This document shows, piece after piece, positions 9,250 through 19,600 of a stretch of DNA of 64,000 nt. The translations under genes and the position numbers were made by a program. The notes under the pieces are model-generated. The model was given only the letters and a program-made list of their open reading frames with translations. It made no database searches and was not told the DNA's origin. The DNA is from BCD1 sp965230565 (GTDB lineage Bacteria > Bacteroidota > Bacteroidia > Chitinophagales > Saprospiraceae): NCBI GenBank assembly GCA_965230565.1, contig CBDDLH010000016.1:620001-684000 (forward strand). Direction: 5' to 3'. How positions within the stretch are numbered: the first letter of the stretch is position 1; every line of letters begins with the position of its first letter.

Positions 9250-10678
9250 GGAAGTACAGCGTTATATGGATCCTGAATTCAGGGATAAAGCATGGCAGGA
9301 AATGCAGAGCATTCTGGACCGTGAAATGCCTGTCCAAAAGGATAAGAGGAGGTTTATTATCTGGTTCTGGAGGGCGGCTGGAATAGTGTTGTTGATCACA
9401 GCAGCTGTTATTTTTTGGCCTGAAACCCCAAGCCAGCATGAAATTGCCAGTACCGAGTCCGAACAATTATTATTTGAGAACAACCCTGTTGAAAAAAATA
9501 TCTCCGACGAAAATACATCCATTGTCATAGCAAAAAACACCACTGCGAAAAACCAAATACAGAAAACCGAACCCAAAGCTGATAACAGTCCCAAATCGCG
9601 TAACCAAAACGCTGATGTTATTACGGCCAAACTGCCGCCTGTAAAAGAAGCTGCTTTGGCCCAAAACCCCAATCCAAATGATCTCTCTCCTTCCTCACCG
9701 AAAACGGAAGGAAACGAGACAATTATCACAGCTACTTTACCTACGGATGAAATAATCCCCAACTCTTTGCCTGGAAGTGTGGACATGGTTCATACCGTTA
9801 GGACACTTGATTTCGAAGTGTCTGGTTATTCTGGCGATGATTTTTCTTTTGATGACAATACAATGAAGGTTTCCCGTAAATACAGGCCATCCAAAGTTGA
9901 TTTTTTGATTTATGGAAACGGTCAAAGTGAATCATTTTTGGCGCTGACGGGTTATGAAGCCGGGGTGGCTATCCATAAGCGGCTCAGAAAGTCTAAATGG
10001 GGATTATCCATTGGCGCTGGTTTTCAGTCCGAGATCAGAACACTGGATTTTGAAACGGAGAGTTATCTCAATCTTGCCACAGACGATGCCAGCTTACCGG
10101 ATTTTCAGGTTTCTGTCAATCCGGAAATAGGCAATAGCTATGGATTCACAGACAATACTGATGCTCCTGTGAATAACCCTTCGCTAACTGATTATGAATT
10201 CCTGGCAGCAGCAAATGCCGCCTCTTCCAGGCTTAATGTAAAACTCAATTACCTGGCATTTCCTGTTAGTGTAAGTTATCCGCTTACCCCCAGGATCGGT
10301 ATTCTGGCAGGAGTAACTCCTTCTATTTACCTTTCAGGGGCAGTGACTATTCAAGATAACTATGCTGAATTAGACCGGAATTTGACGTACGATGAATTGA
10401 GTCCACTTGCCTCAGGAGGCAATAATTCATCAACAGACCTTTCTAAAGAATCTCATCCCCTTCAAAACAACAGGTATTTTTACTACACCTCCAAACCCTT
10501 GGCTCCAGCCGCCATTAAGCGGATGAAGTTTCCGATACATTTAGGGTTTAATTACCAGTTGACAAGATATTTCGGGCTAAGTCTTGATTATCAGTTCACA
10601 CCACACAATATTACGGATAAGCCATATATCCAAACTCCTCAACAAAGAGTAAGGCTCGGAGGTTATTTAAAATTCTAG
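9239..10678 (+). CDS. Membrane-anchored protein with C-terminal beta-barrel, probable sigma-factor partner
   Basis: The 479 residues begin with a short cytosolic part (about 1-36), one membrane helix (FIIWFWRAAGIVLLITAAVIFW, about 38-59) and a long low-complexity linker (about 60-190). A C-terminal region follows that looks like an outer-membrane barrel (LNYLAFPVSVSYPLTPRIGILAGV; FGLSLDYQFTPHN; ending RLGGYLKF). The 11-bp overlap with the sigma gene and the N-terminal layout suggest an anti-sigma role, although no zinc-binding anti-sigma motif is visible. Carrying an inner-membrane helix and a barrel in one chain is odd and could link both membranes. Confidence 0.78.
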   Translation: MQDKEVQRYMDPEFRDKAWQEMQSILDREMPVQKDKRRFIIWFWRAAGIVLLITAAVIFWPETPSQHEIASTESEQLLFENNPVEKNISDENTSIVIAKNTTAKNQIQKTEPKADNSPKSRNQNADVITAKLPPVKEAALAQNPNPNDLSPSSPKTEGNETIITATLPTDEIIPNSLPGSVDMVHTVRTLDFEVSGYSGDDFSFDDNTMKVSRKYRPSKVDFLIYGNGQSESFLALTGYEAGVAIHKRLRKSKWGLSIGAGFQSEIRTLDFETESYLNLATDDASLPDFQVSVNPEIGNSYGFTDNTDAPVNNPSLTDYEFLAAANAASSRLNVKLNYLAFPVSVSYPLTPRIGILAGVTPSIYLSGAVTIQDNYAELDRNLTYDELSPLASGGNNSSTDLSKESHPLQNNRYFYYTSKPLAPAAIKRMKFPIHLGFNYQLTRYFGLSLDYQFTPHNITDKPYIQTPQQRVRLGGYLKF

Positions 10679-10690
10679 AAGCCTCTTACT

Positions 10691-11041
10691 TTATGCTCCG
10701 TGCAGAAGGTTTTTACGATTGAGCAACACCTCATCGGTTTCTTCCCTGTCCGGATCAGGAACGCAACAATCCACCGGACAAACGGCAGCACATTGCGGTT
10801 CATCGTGGAAGCCTTTACATTCTGTACACTTATCCGGTACGATATAATAAAACTCATCAGAAATGGGTGATTGTTCATCATCAGGCTCAACAGCTACTCC
10901 TGTCTCAAGGGTAAATGCCCCTGCAACATTGGTTCCGTCAGACATCCGCCACTCTTCTCCTCCTTCATAAATGGCATTGTTTGGGCACTCAGGTTCACAT
11001 GCTCCGCAATTGATACATTCTTCTGTTATGATTATTGCCAT
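10691..11041 (-). CDS. 2[4Fe-4S] ferredoxin, Allochromatium (Alvin) type
   Basis: A 116-residue ferredoxin. The first cluster motif is C9-x2-C12-x2-C15-x3-C19. The second is C72-x2-C75-x8-C84-x3-C88 followed by P, with the eight-residue insertion typical of Alvin-type ferredoxins (CTECKGFHDEPQCAAVCPVD). Members of that group have very low reduction potentials. An insert of about 35 residues separates the motifs. It is a single gene with its own promoter. It could feed low-potential electrons to an enzyme such as the activase at 26214-29672, but that link is inference. Confidence 0.93.
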   Translation of the reverse strand: MAIIITEECINCGACEPECPNNAIYEGGEEWRMSDGTNVAGAFTLETGVAVEPDDEQSPISDEFYYIVPDKCTECKGFHDEPQCAAVCPVDCCVPDPDREETDEVLLNRKNLLHGA

Positions 11042-11054
11042 GGTCTTTTTTTTA

Positions 11055-11085
11055 CAAAAATAATTTTTGAATGCTCTAAGTCAAA
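11055..11085 (-). promoter_or_regulatory. Bacteroidota-type promoter of the ferredoxin gene
   Basis: On the minus strand, TTTG (11085-11082), a 19-bp spacer and TATTTTTG (11062-11055) match the consensus TTTG-N19-TAnnTTTG exactly. Transcription would start near 11048, giving a leader of only a few bases before the ATG. Confidence 0.7.
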
Positions 11086-11157
11086 ATAATTCCTCTTTTT
11101 GTAATTACAGATTCAATCCAAAAGAGTTCAAAAGCGTCAGAAATTCACAAATTCTGA

Positions 11158-11300
11158 TAACATATGTTAAAAATATGTGGTGCTAAAATTCCTTCTGTTA
11201 AAAAAGGGTTTAAGAGGGAAAATGTGCTCTCTTTATCAGGCATCTTAAACCTGAAATTCTTAAACGGTGCGTCCTTTTGACCGCACCGTTTTTTATTTTT
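11158..11300 (+). ncRNA. Candidate leader or small RNA ending in an orphan terminator
   Basis: The 370-bp gap between the ferredoxin and TonB genes holds a perfect palindrome TAACATATGTTA (11158-11169) and a strong hairpin: AAACGGTGCG (11262-11271) pairs with CGCACCGTTT (11282-11291), followed by TTTATTTTT. The hairpin lies upstream of a good promoter (11351-11383), so it terminates some other plus-strand transcript. No ORF or clear promoter precedes it. It may end a small RNA or a second, attenuated leader of the receptor gene. Confidence 0.4.
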
Positions 11301-11350
11301 GTCGGATAACAGATACAACATCAAAAACCAAATCAATACATAAGCCTTTC

Positions 11351-11383
11351 TTTGGAATCCCTGCAAATTAAAGCCTATCTTTG
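11351..11383 (+). promoter_or_regulatory. Bacteroidota-type promoter of the TonB receptor gene
   Basis: TTTG at 11351-11354, a 21-bp spacer and TATCTTTG at 11376-11383 match the consensus. The expected start is near 11390, some 20 nt before the ATG at 11412. Confidence 0.68.
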
Positions 11384-11411
11384 CGCCTGCTCTTAAAGCA
11401 ATATAAAGTTT

Positions 11412-13778
11412 ATGAAAAACGCTCGACTTAAATCGACACACAAGATGAGAAATACGATTTGGACTACCCTCCTGTTTTTGCTCTCCATTACATCCATTCA
11501 GGCACAAAATACCGGAACAATTCGGGGAAACGTCTTTGACGAGGAGACAGGAGAACCCATTATTTTCGGAAATGTAAGAATTGCCAACTCAGACCTTGGA
11601 GTTACCACGGACCTCGATGGCTTTTTCACTTTCGCAAAAGTACCAGAAGGAAAACAAACCATAATAGCTTCTTCTTTAGGATATGACAGCACAGCCGTTG
11701 AAGTAAATGTCCAGGCTGGTAAAATAACTTATCAAAGATTGGTTTTGAGCTCTAGTTTAGTAAACCTGCAGGTTGTAAATGTATCTGCTGAAAAGGAAAA
11801 AGCACGTTCTGATGTTCAGGTTTCCAAAGTGAGAGTGACTCCCAAACAGATACGCAGCCTTCCGGCTACCGGTGGTGAACCTGACATAGCTCAGTACCTT
11901 CCCGTGCTTCCCGGTATCATTGTCTCTGGTGATCAGGGAGGACAATTATACATCAGAGGGGGATCGCCGGTTCAAAATAAAATCCTTCTGGACGGGATGA
12001 CTATTTATAATCCTTTCCACTCAATTGGATTCTTTTCGGTATTCGAAACGGAAGCAATAAAAAGTGTCGATGTGTTGACAGGCGGTTTTAATGCAGAATA
12101 CGGTGGTCGGATTTCAGCAGTAGTCGATATTAAAACCAGAGAGGGAGATAAAAAGAAAATCAGTGGACTTGCCTCTGTGAGTCCATTCCAGGCAAAGATG
12201 TTACTCGAAGGCCCTATTAAGAAATTTAACAATGAATCCGGCTCCAGTACCTCCTTTATTATCACAGGAAAACACTCCTACCTAAATGAAACCTCCAAAG
12301 TTCTATACAACTACGCCACAGATACCACCTTCTTTTCATTTGCCAGTGGAGATACATCTTTAGCGAATGTAGGAGATATAGGTTTACCCTATAGTTATTC
12401 GGATTTGTATGCCAAGTTCTCTATTGTCGGTGGAAATGGTAGTAAGATCAATCTGTTTGGATTCAACTTCAGTGACAGATTTAACTTCATCGGTCTGGCA
12501 GACCTGAAATGGAATGCCTTTGGATCCGGTGCGGATTTCACCCTGGTACCTCCAAGTTCAAACCTGGTTATCAATGGTACCGTAGCTCTTTCCAATTACG
12601 ATATCGCCCTCACAGAAGCTGACGACAAACCAAGACAAAGTGCCATTAACAACTACCTCTTCAACATGAACTTTACCTATTTCGGAAAAGACAGTCAGGT
12701 AGATTATGGTTTTGAATACAATGGGTTTAATACCGATTTCATTTTCTACAATAGTGTTGGACTTTCCTTCCAGCAAAAAGACTTCACCAGTGAACTTTCG
12801 GGATATTTGAAATTGAAGAAAAAAATTGCAAACAGAGTTATTGTAGAGCCCGGATTAAGGCTGCATTATTATGCCTCACAATCCGACATGTCGGTAGAGC
12901 CAAGGATAGGCCTTAAATATAATGCCACGAATAACCTGCGCTTCAAATTTGCCGCCGGACTATATTCCCAAAACTTGATCAGTACCGTTAATGAACTGGA
13001 TGTTGTTAACTTTTTTGTCGGTTTCCTGGCCGGTCCGGAAGAAAGAATTTTCAAACTCAACACCTCTGAAGAAACAGATCACAGATTACAAAAATCTACT
13101 CATGCCATTGGAGGTATGGAAATTGATCTCGGAACCTATACCACCGTCAATGTAGAAGGGTACCTTAAAAAATTCAACCAGTTGATCAGCATCAACAGAA
13201 ATAAGTTATCCGGGACAGATCCCAACTTTGTTACAGAGATTGGTGAAGCTTACGGTGTGGACTTTTCTTTTAAATATGAAAAAAGTAACTTGTATTTATG
13301 GTTGACCTACTCATTGGGCTACGTAACCAGAGATGATGGCATTCAGGTCTACCCTACCATTTTTGATCGCAGGCACAACGTAAATGCTTTAGCTACCCTT
13401 AATTTTGGCAAAAACAAAAACTGGGAAGCAAGTGCCAGATGGAACCTCGGTTCAGGATTCCCATTTACCCAGACTCAGGGATTCTATGAAAATATCGATT
13501 TCTCTCAGTTACTTTATACTGATATCCTCACCGGAAATTTCAATTTGGGAACAGTACTCTCTGATGAAAGAAATGGCGGGCGTTTGTCGTGGTATCATCG
13601 TATGGATTTGTCGCTGAAAAGAACGTTTAAATTTTCCACCAAATCCTCTTTGGATGTAGTGTTCAGCTTAACCAATGCCTATAACAGGGAAAACGTTTTT
13701 TACGTGGACAGGATCACCAACAGCCGTGTAAATCAATTGCCAATTTTACCAAGTTTGGCTTTAACGTTTAAGTTTTAA
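11412..13778 (+). CDS. TonB-dependent receptor with carboxypeptidase-regulatory N-domain
   Basis: A 788-residue outer-membrane importer. A second ATG at 11445 (MRNTIWTTLLFLLS) would give a more compact signal peptide (cleavage after IQAQ). Next comes a CarboxypepD_reg-like beta-sandwich (about 35-120, GTIRGNVFDEETGEPI), then a plug domain (about 140-250: YLPVLPGIIVSGDQGGQLYIRGGSP, LLDGMTIYNPFHSIG, ISAVVDIKTREGD), then a barrel ending LALTFKF. No SusD-like partner follows, so a glycan-uptake pair is unlikely. The substrate is unknown. Energy would come from TonB-ExbBD encoded elsewhere. Confidence 0.93.
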   Translation: MKNARLKSTHKMRNTIWTTLLFLLSITSIQAQNTGTIRGNVFDEETGEPIIFGNVRIANSDLGVTTDLDGFFTFAKVPEGKQTIIASSLGYDSTAVEVNVQAGKITYQRLVLSSSLVNLQVVNVSAEKEKARSDVQVSKVRVTPKQIRSLPATGGEPDIAQYLPVLPGIIVSGDQGGQLYIRGGSPVQNKILLDGMTIYNPFHSIGFFSVFETEAIKSVDVLTGGFNAEYGGRISAVVDIKTREGDKKKISGLASVSPFQAKMLLEGPIKKFNNESGSSTSFIITGKHSYLNETSKVLYNYATDTTFFSFASGDTSLANVGDIGLPYSYSDLYAKFSIVGGNGSKINLFGFNFSDRFNFIGLADLKWNAFGSGADFTLVPPSSNLVINGTVALSNYDIALTEADDKPRQSAINNYLFNMNFTYFGKDSQVDYGFEYNGFNTDFIFYNSVGLSFQQKDFTSELSGYLKLKKKIANRVIVEPGLRLHYYASQSDMSVEPRIGLKYNATNNLRFKFAAGLYSQNLISTVNELDVVNFFVGFLAGPEERIFKLNTSEETDHRLQKSTHAIGGMEIDLGTYTTVNVEGYLKKFNQLISINRNKLSGTDPNFVTEIGEAYGVDFSFKYEKSNLYLWLTYSLGYVTRDDGIQVYPTIFDRRHNVNALATLNFGKNKNWEASARWNLGSGFPFTQTQGFYENIDFSQLLYTDILTGNFNLGTVLSDERNGGRLSWYHRMDLSLKRTFKFSTKSSLDVVFSLTNAYNRENVFYVDRITNSRVNQLPILPSLALTFKF

Positions 13779-13780
13779 TT

Positions 13781-13906
13781 TTAACCACATTGCCTGTCCC
13801 GCACCAAAGGTCGGAAGGACCCAAAGAAGGCACAGGGGACACAGAGCTTTATTAATGATTTCTTCTCTGTGTCCCCTGTGCCTTCTCTGTAAACCTCTGT
13901 GGTTAA
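13781..13906. repeat. REP-like palindromic intergenic repeat
   Basis: Perfect 22-nt inverted arms at 13825-13846 and 13865-13886 surround an 18-nt AT-rich loop. Outer arms TTAACCACA (13781-13789) and TGTGGTTAA (13898-13906) also pair. The purine-rich core (GGCACAGGGGACACAGAG) resembles the CACAGAG-type dispersed repeats I recall from intergenic regions of many environmental bacteria. It sits between the convergent TonB and GT2 genes and could also end both transcripts. Confidence 0.7.
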
Positions 13907-13942
13907 ACACAAATGCCTCCTTGAGGCTTTCCTGATTATTAA

Positions 13943-14665
13943 TTACCGCTTACTGAAAATATTATATTTCAGGATACAATAAATCGCTCTGAACCCATCT
14001 TTCCAGTTGATCTTTTTCCCTTCTTCATAAGTACGTCCATAATAGGAAATACCAACCTCATAAATTCTGATTTTAGGGATTCTGGAAATTTTAGCAGTAA
14101 TCTCAGGTTCAAAACCGAAGCGGTTTTCTTTGAGTACCAGAGATTGTACCATTGGAGTTCTGAACAGCTTGTAACAGGTCTCCATATCTGTGAGGTTCAA
14201 ATTGGTGAGCATATTCGACAACCCGGTAAGCCATTTATTGCCTATGGAGTGCCAGAAAAACAAGATTCGATGAGGATTACCACCCATAAAACGACTTCCG
14301 TAAACCACATCAGCAAAACCATCCAACACGGGTTTCAATAAAACGTTATACTCCTCAGGATCATATTCAAGATCGGCATCCTGGATAATGAGGTACTCCC
14401 CTTTCGCTTGTTTAATCCCCGTGTGAAGGGCAGCACCTTTCCCTTTATTCACTTCATGTTTATAATAACTAATGGGAAGATCAGGGTTGGCATCCATGTA
14501 TCGCCTTACTGCACCCTCAGTATCATCAGAGGAACAATCATTGACAATAATGACTTCCTTTGACAGTCCGCCAATCAGGTCAACAGCCTTTACTTTATTC
14601 AAAATTAAATGAATGGTAGGTTCCTCATTATATGCCGGAATAATGATTGAGAGTGTCTGACTCAT
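13943..14665 (-). CDS. GT2 glycosyltransferase, polyprenyl-phosphate mannose synthase-like
   Basis: A 240-residue GT-A enzyme. Motifs are SIIIPAYNEEPTIHLIL at the N-terminus, VNDCSSDD, KGKGAALHTGIKQAKGEYLIIQDADLEYDP (with the DAD metal site) and VVYGSRFMGGNP. These match the DPM1-like branch, which moves a sugar from a nucleotide donor onto polyprenyl phosphate. It lacks C-terminal membrane helices, so it is likely peripheral. It is divergent from the GT-C gene at 14783, which could use its lipid-linked sugar. Which sugar is used cannot be read from the sequence. Confidence 0.88.
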   Translation of the reverse strand: MSQTLSIIIPAYNEEPTIHLILNKVKAVDLIGGLSKEVIIVNDCSSDDTEGAVRRYMDANPDLPISYYKHEVNKGKGAALHTGIKQAKGEYLIIQDADLEYDPEEYNVLLKPVLDGFADVVYGSRFMGGNPHRILFFWHSIGNKWLTGLSNMLTNLNLTDMETCYKLFRTPMVQSLVLKENRFGFEPEITAKISRIPKIRIYEVGISYYGRTYEEGKKINWKDGFRAIYCILKYNIFSKR

Positions 14666-14782
14666 AAATTTTCTGATTTAAGAATCGCAAATATCCCAAT
14701 ATATGTGGAATTACCCATCTATTTTACGATTTTTATACCTTTAGGAGAAATTTTGACTTTGCCGAAAACCTTCTGTGCCGCT

Positions 14783-16633
14783 ATGCTTAAAGCAAAAAAA
14801 ACTAATCTGTTCTTTCTGTGTGTTTTGGTCATTTATCTGGCTTCTTTTTTTCTTTATGGAAAATGGGATGTGGGCATCATCGGTGGAGGCGATAGCTGGG
14901 GCTATAACGCCTATTTACCAGCCCTGTTTATCCATCACGACCTGGATAACCTGAAAAAGACTTACGCAAAAAGAAGTGACTATCACCCGGGGTTTGAATC
15001 CGGTGCAGTCAATCCTCTCGGCACTGATGTCGCCTTACATATCGGCGATGACAAACAGGTCATCAAATACACCATGGGGGTAGCTATCTTGCAGGCGCCA
15101 TTCTTTTTTTTGGCACATATCACTGCTAAAATTTTTAATTATCCTGCGGACGGTTATTCGGCACCTTATATCATTTCCGCCTTGTTGTCTTCCATTTTTT
15201 ATGCCTTCCTGGGACTTTGGTTCCTGATGAAAATATGGCGAAAATTATTCTCTGAAAATGCGGTAATTCTTTTGCTCCTGGGGGTTACCCTGGCTACCAA
15301 TCTATATTATTTCACCATCTATAACGGAGGAATGGCCCACGCCTATCTTTTCGGATTATATGGATTATTGATGTATGGTACGGTTAACTTCTATGACAAA
15401 CCGGGTTGGAAAACGGCCTTACTGATTGGCGTTGCAGCCGGAATGATCACCCTTATCAGGCCTGTAGAAATTTTCTGCCTTTTTATTCCCCTTTTTTATG
15501 GTATCAAAGGAATAGGTCAACGACTAAAATTCATAGCCGGAAATTGGAAATTATATCTGCTTGCTGCAGGTGCCTATGCCGTAATCGGGACTTTTCAAAT
15601 GATTTATTGGAAAAGCGTCACAGGTGAATGGATCTTTTACAGTTACGGGAATGAAGGATTTAATTTCAGAGATCCCAATATTTTAAGCGGTCTGACCAGC
15701 TTCCAGAATGGCTGGCTCGTTTACACTCCAATTATGATCCTGGCTATAATAGGTGGAATATTTTTGCTCAAAAAAAGGGATTGGTTCTGGCCCATTTTAT
15801 TTTTCATGCCCATTCACATCTACATAACCTACAGCTGGTGGTGTTGGTATTACATCAATGGTTTTGGTTCCCGCCCAATGGTGGAGACCTACGCATTGAT
15901 GAGTATCCCATTAGGATTCTTACTCAACTGGATGGTTAAAAAGTCCTGGAGTAAAGTCATTGCCATTGGCCTGGTAGGCTTTTTTGCGTTATTAAACCTC
16001 TTTCAGACCTATCAGCTTTCTTTGGGAATCATGTGGTCAGAAACAGCTTCAAAAGCCTATTACATGTCTACTTTTGGAAAAACGACACTGGATTACCAGG
16101 ACCTGGTTCATTATGAATCCAATGAACTGCAGCCTAATTTAGAGAAATACGCCAAAGTAGCCGAAGTTTATGCCAACACCTTTGAAGATTCCCTGGATGC
16201 AAACTATCAATCAGCTATTGTCCATGATGGCAATTTTGCTTTCAAACTAACCAAAGAGAAGACATATTCCCCGGGCCTATCAGCCACCCTTCAGGAATTG
16301 AATGCCCAACCCGGCCAGTACTTCCGAATCAGCGCCTGGTGTTTCAAAGAGACCAAAGAGCCCTCCTGGTGGCGCATGTCTACCATGGTAGGTTATTTCG
16401 AAAGAGACGGGAACCTCCACAAATACAATCACACCTGGATAGGCAACAAACTAAAAAACCGGTGGATGAGCCTTTGGGATGGTCAGGCTGGCGTTTGGGA
16501 TGAGGTGGTATTTTTTGTGAAAGTCCCCAAGGGATCAAAAGAATCGGATATTTTTAAAGCATTCATTCAAAATTCCAACGGGTATCCGGTTTATGTGGAT
16601 AATTTGAAGGTGGAATTGTGGGATAAACGATAA
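14783..16633 (+). CDS. GT-C-like membrane protein with C-terminal sugar-binding-like domain
   Basis: The frame is open from 14705, but the ATG at 14783 (MLKAKKTNLFFLCVLVIYLASFFLYG) gives a normal membrane start, and a weak -7-like TACCTTTA lies just upstream. About 616 residues. The N-terminal two thirds have about ten membrane segments and an acidic first loop (GGGDSWGYNAYLPAL), as in GT39-like transferases. The last 165 residues are soluble and look like a beta-sandwich, jelly-roll domain (HDGNFAFKLTKEKTYSPGL, ending YPVYVDNLKVELWDKR). Transfer of a lipid-linked sugar to a periplasmic acceptor is plausible. The propeller kinase follows after 3 bp. Confidence 0.75.
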   Translation: MLKAKKTNLFFLCVLVIYLASFFLYGKWDVGIIGGGDSWGYNAYLPALFIHHDLDNLKKTYAKRSDYHPGFESGAVNPLGTDVALHIGDDKQVIKYTMGVAILQAPFFFLAHITAKIFNYPADGYSAPYIISALLSSIFYAFLGLWFLMKIWRKLFSENAVILLLLGVTLATNLYYFTIYNGGMAHAYLFGLYGLLMYGTVNFYDKPGWKTALLIGVAAGMITLIRPVEIFCLFIPLFYGIKGIGQRLKFIAGNWKLYLLAAGAYAVIGTFQMIYWKSVTGEWIFYSYGNEGFNFRDPNILSGLTSFQNGWLVYTPIMILAIIGGIFLLKKRDWFWPILFFMPIHIYITYSWWCWYYINGFGSRPMVETYALMSIPLGFLLNWMVKKSWSKVIAIGLVGFFALLNLFQTYQLSLGIMWSETASKAYYMSTFGKTTLDYQDLVHYESNELQPNLEKYAKVAEVYANTFEDSLDANYQSAIVHDGNFAFKLTKEKTYSPGLSATLQELNAQPGQYFRISAWCFKETKEPSWWRMSTMVGYFERDGNLHKYNHTWIGNKLKNRWMSLWDGQAGVWDEVVFFVKVPKGSKESDIFKAFIQNSNGYPVYVDNLKVELWDKR

Positions 16634-16636
16634 CCA

Positions 16637-19600
16637 ATGATACGGTCACTTCTCCACATATTGATTGGTACTTTTGTTTTGTTTGCCGGCACCCTGAAAG
16701 CCCAGCAATTCAACTTCCAGACCTGGTCCATTGACGATGGCCTGGCTCAATCCCAAGTTTTTTCCATGTTAACGGATAGCCGGGGATACCTGTGGCTGGG
16801 AACCAATGGAGGAGGTTTGAGCCGTTTTGACGGTGAGGGTTTCAAAAACTTTTCCAAAAAGGACAACCTTCCGGGAAGTTATGTGTATGCTATCATTGAA
16901 GACGACAATGGAAATCTTTGGATAGGTACAGACAAAGGCCTGTGTGTACATGATGGATTGAAATTCACCCCATTCTACCTTGACAGCCTTGGCGTCCAAA
17001 CCATTTCCTGCCTGGAAAAGGATTCTGATGGAACCATCTGGATTGGTACCGCTTCAGGGTTAATAAAAGGGGAAAACAATACCTTCTCCCGGGAGAACGA
17101 TTTGCTTCCTTCCGGCAGCAACAATAAAGCTGTACACAGCCTTTTTAAAGATTCCAGAGGAAACCTCTGGGCCGGGCTTGAAAACCAAATCGTCAGAATA
17201 GGGCAAAACACGGAAGCCTGGACCTATAGCAGCGGATACACAGGAGGCAGAGTTTATGACATTTCCGAGGACCATGAACAAAATATCTGGTTAGCCACTT
17301 TTAGAGGTGCCTACCGATTTGACGATACCATCTTCACCAGATTAACGATCTCTGACGGGTTGCCTTCCAATTTCGTTCAGGCAGTTTTTACGGATGACAA
17401 GAATAATATATGGCTGGGGTTCCAAAACAGAGGCATTGCCATTTATAACCATCAGGATTCCACCATTACCAGTTTGTCTGAAAATGATGGGCTCTCTAAA
17501 AATGATGTACGCTGCCTTTCCCAGGATCGCTGGGGCAATGTCTGGATTGGTTCTTCAGGAGGTGGAATCAGCAAATATTCAGGTCAGCAATTCGAACACT
17601 TTAACCGCACGAATAAGTTGGTGGCCAACAGGATTTACGCCATTTTTCAGGATACATCTGGCAACCTCCTGATAAGTGCTTCAAATCGTGGATTTTCGGA
17701 AATAACAGATTCCATATTAATCCATCATGGAGCTTCCACCGATTTTATTGATGTGGCAGTAAAAGCTTTGTTCAAGGACAGCAACGGGAATACCTGGGTT
17801 GGTACGGAAGGTAAAGGATTGGCAACGATTGATTCAAGTGGTTATCTATTATTCTCCGAGAACCTTGGGCTTGCCGGCAATTGGGTAAAAGATATTCTGG
17901 AAGATAAAGAGGGTAACCTTTGGGTGGCTACCAATGACGGGATAAGCAAAATCATAGTTACCAAAGACACCTTGGGTGTAACGCTTGACATTAAAAACTT
18001 CGATAAAAATAGTGGCATTAACAACCCCTACACTTATGACTTACACCTCGACACTCTTGACAGGATTTGGGCAGCCCTGAGGTTTGGTGGACTGATCTGC
18101 ATAGAAGACGATACAATAAAACACCATTTTCAGTCCAATGACGGACTTGTTACTAATAATATCCGGTCCATAACTGAAGACTCTACCGGTCTTCTTTGGA
18201 TCGGAACCGGGGACCAGGGGATAGCCAAAATTAATTTATATGAAGATACCCTTTCCGTCTCCTTTCCGGAAGTTGAAAAATTGTATTCGGAAAATGTCTA
18301 CTCCCTGATTCTTGATGATGAACAAAACTTATGGGTTGGAAGTCAACAAGGAGTTGATAAAATTAGCTTTACCGATGACCGGAATTTGAAAGACGTTCAA
18401 CATTTTGGCAGAGCGGAAGGGTTTGCGGGGATTGAAAACTGCACCAACGCAGTATGGAAGGACGGCAAGGGCAATCTTTGGTTTGGAACTATGAACGGTC
18501 TGACCAAATACAATGCAAATTTTCAAAACAATGACACCATCCCTCCATTGGTAAGATTCACCAACATTTCCCTGGAATATACTCCGTTGCGGGAGACGCC
18601 ATATGCTCATTTCATGGATAACTGGGGGCAAGTCAAAGACAGTCTGCAACTACCCTGGCAGAAAAATGATCTTACCTTTGAATTCAATGCCACAGACTTA
18701 TCAGCACCTCTGGGCATGAAATACCAATACAGGCTATTGGGAATTGATGAAGAATGGGGTCCGGAAGTGGAAAACAACATCGTCAGGTTTGCCAACCTAT
18801 CACCGGGAAATTACACCTTCCAGGTAATGAGCATTAACAGTAATAAAGTTTTATCAAAAAATCCTGCTCAATTCAGTTTTACAATAAACGCTCCATTTTG
18901 GCAAAAAAGATGGTTTCCATGGGCTGCAGCCGGATTATTTTTAATCATTGCCAGTCTGATTTTCAGAACCAGATATGTTCAATTGAAAAAAAGATCTCAA
19001 AGGAAGGAGCAACAACTGTCGCTGGAAAAGAAAATGCTGGAACTCGAACAAAAAGCATTGCAGTTGCAAATGAATCCACACTTCATTTTCAATACGCTTA
19101 ATTCCATCCAGGGACTCATCAGTCAAAAAGATCCTAAAAAGGCCAGGTTCTATTTAGCCAAGTTTTCCCGGTTGATGCGGAGTGTATTGGAAAACTCCAG
19201 ATCGGAAAGAATCCCCCTTGAAGATGAAATTGAAACGCTGGATCATTATCTGTCCCTGGAACAGTTTGGGAAAAATGATTCTTTTGAATATAACATAACG
19301 GTCGATCCTGAAATTGAGGTGGCAGACTTGATGATCCCTCCGTTGATGGTACAGCCATTTGTTGAAAATGCGATCGTCCATGGAATTTCAACATTAGAAG
19401 GCCAAGGAAAGATAGCCATTGAATTCAACCAAAATGAACAGTACCTGTCTTGCACGATCACTGATAACGGCATTGGAAGAGAGGCTTCCGCAAGACAAAA
19501 AAGTCAAAAAGATGCTCACCATAAATCTATGGGCCTTCAGGTTACAGCTGAGCGACTTGAGCTTTTAAATGAACACCAGGGAGAAAGTTTTCTCATAGAA

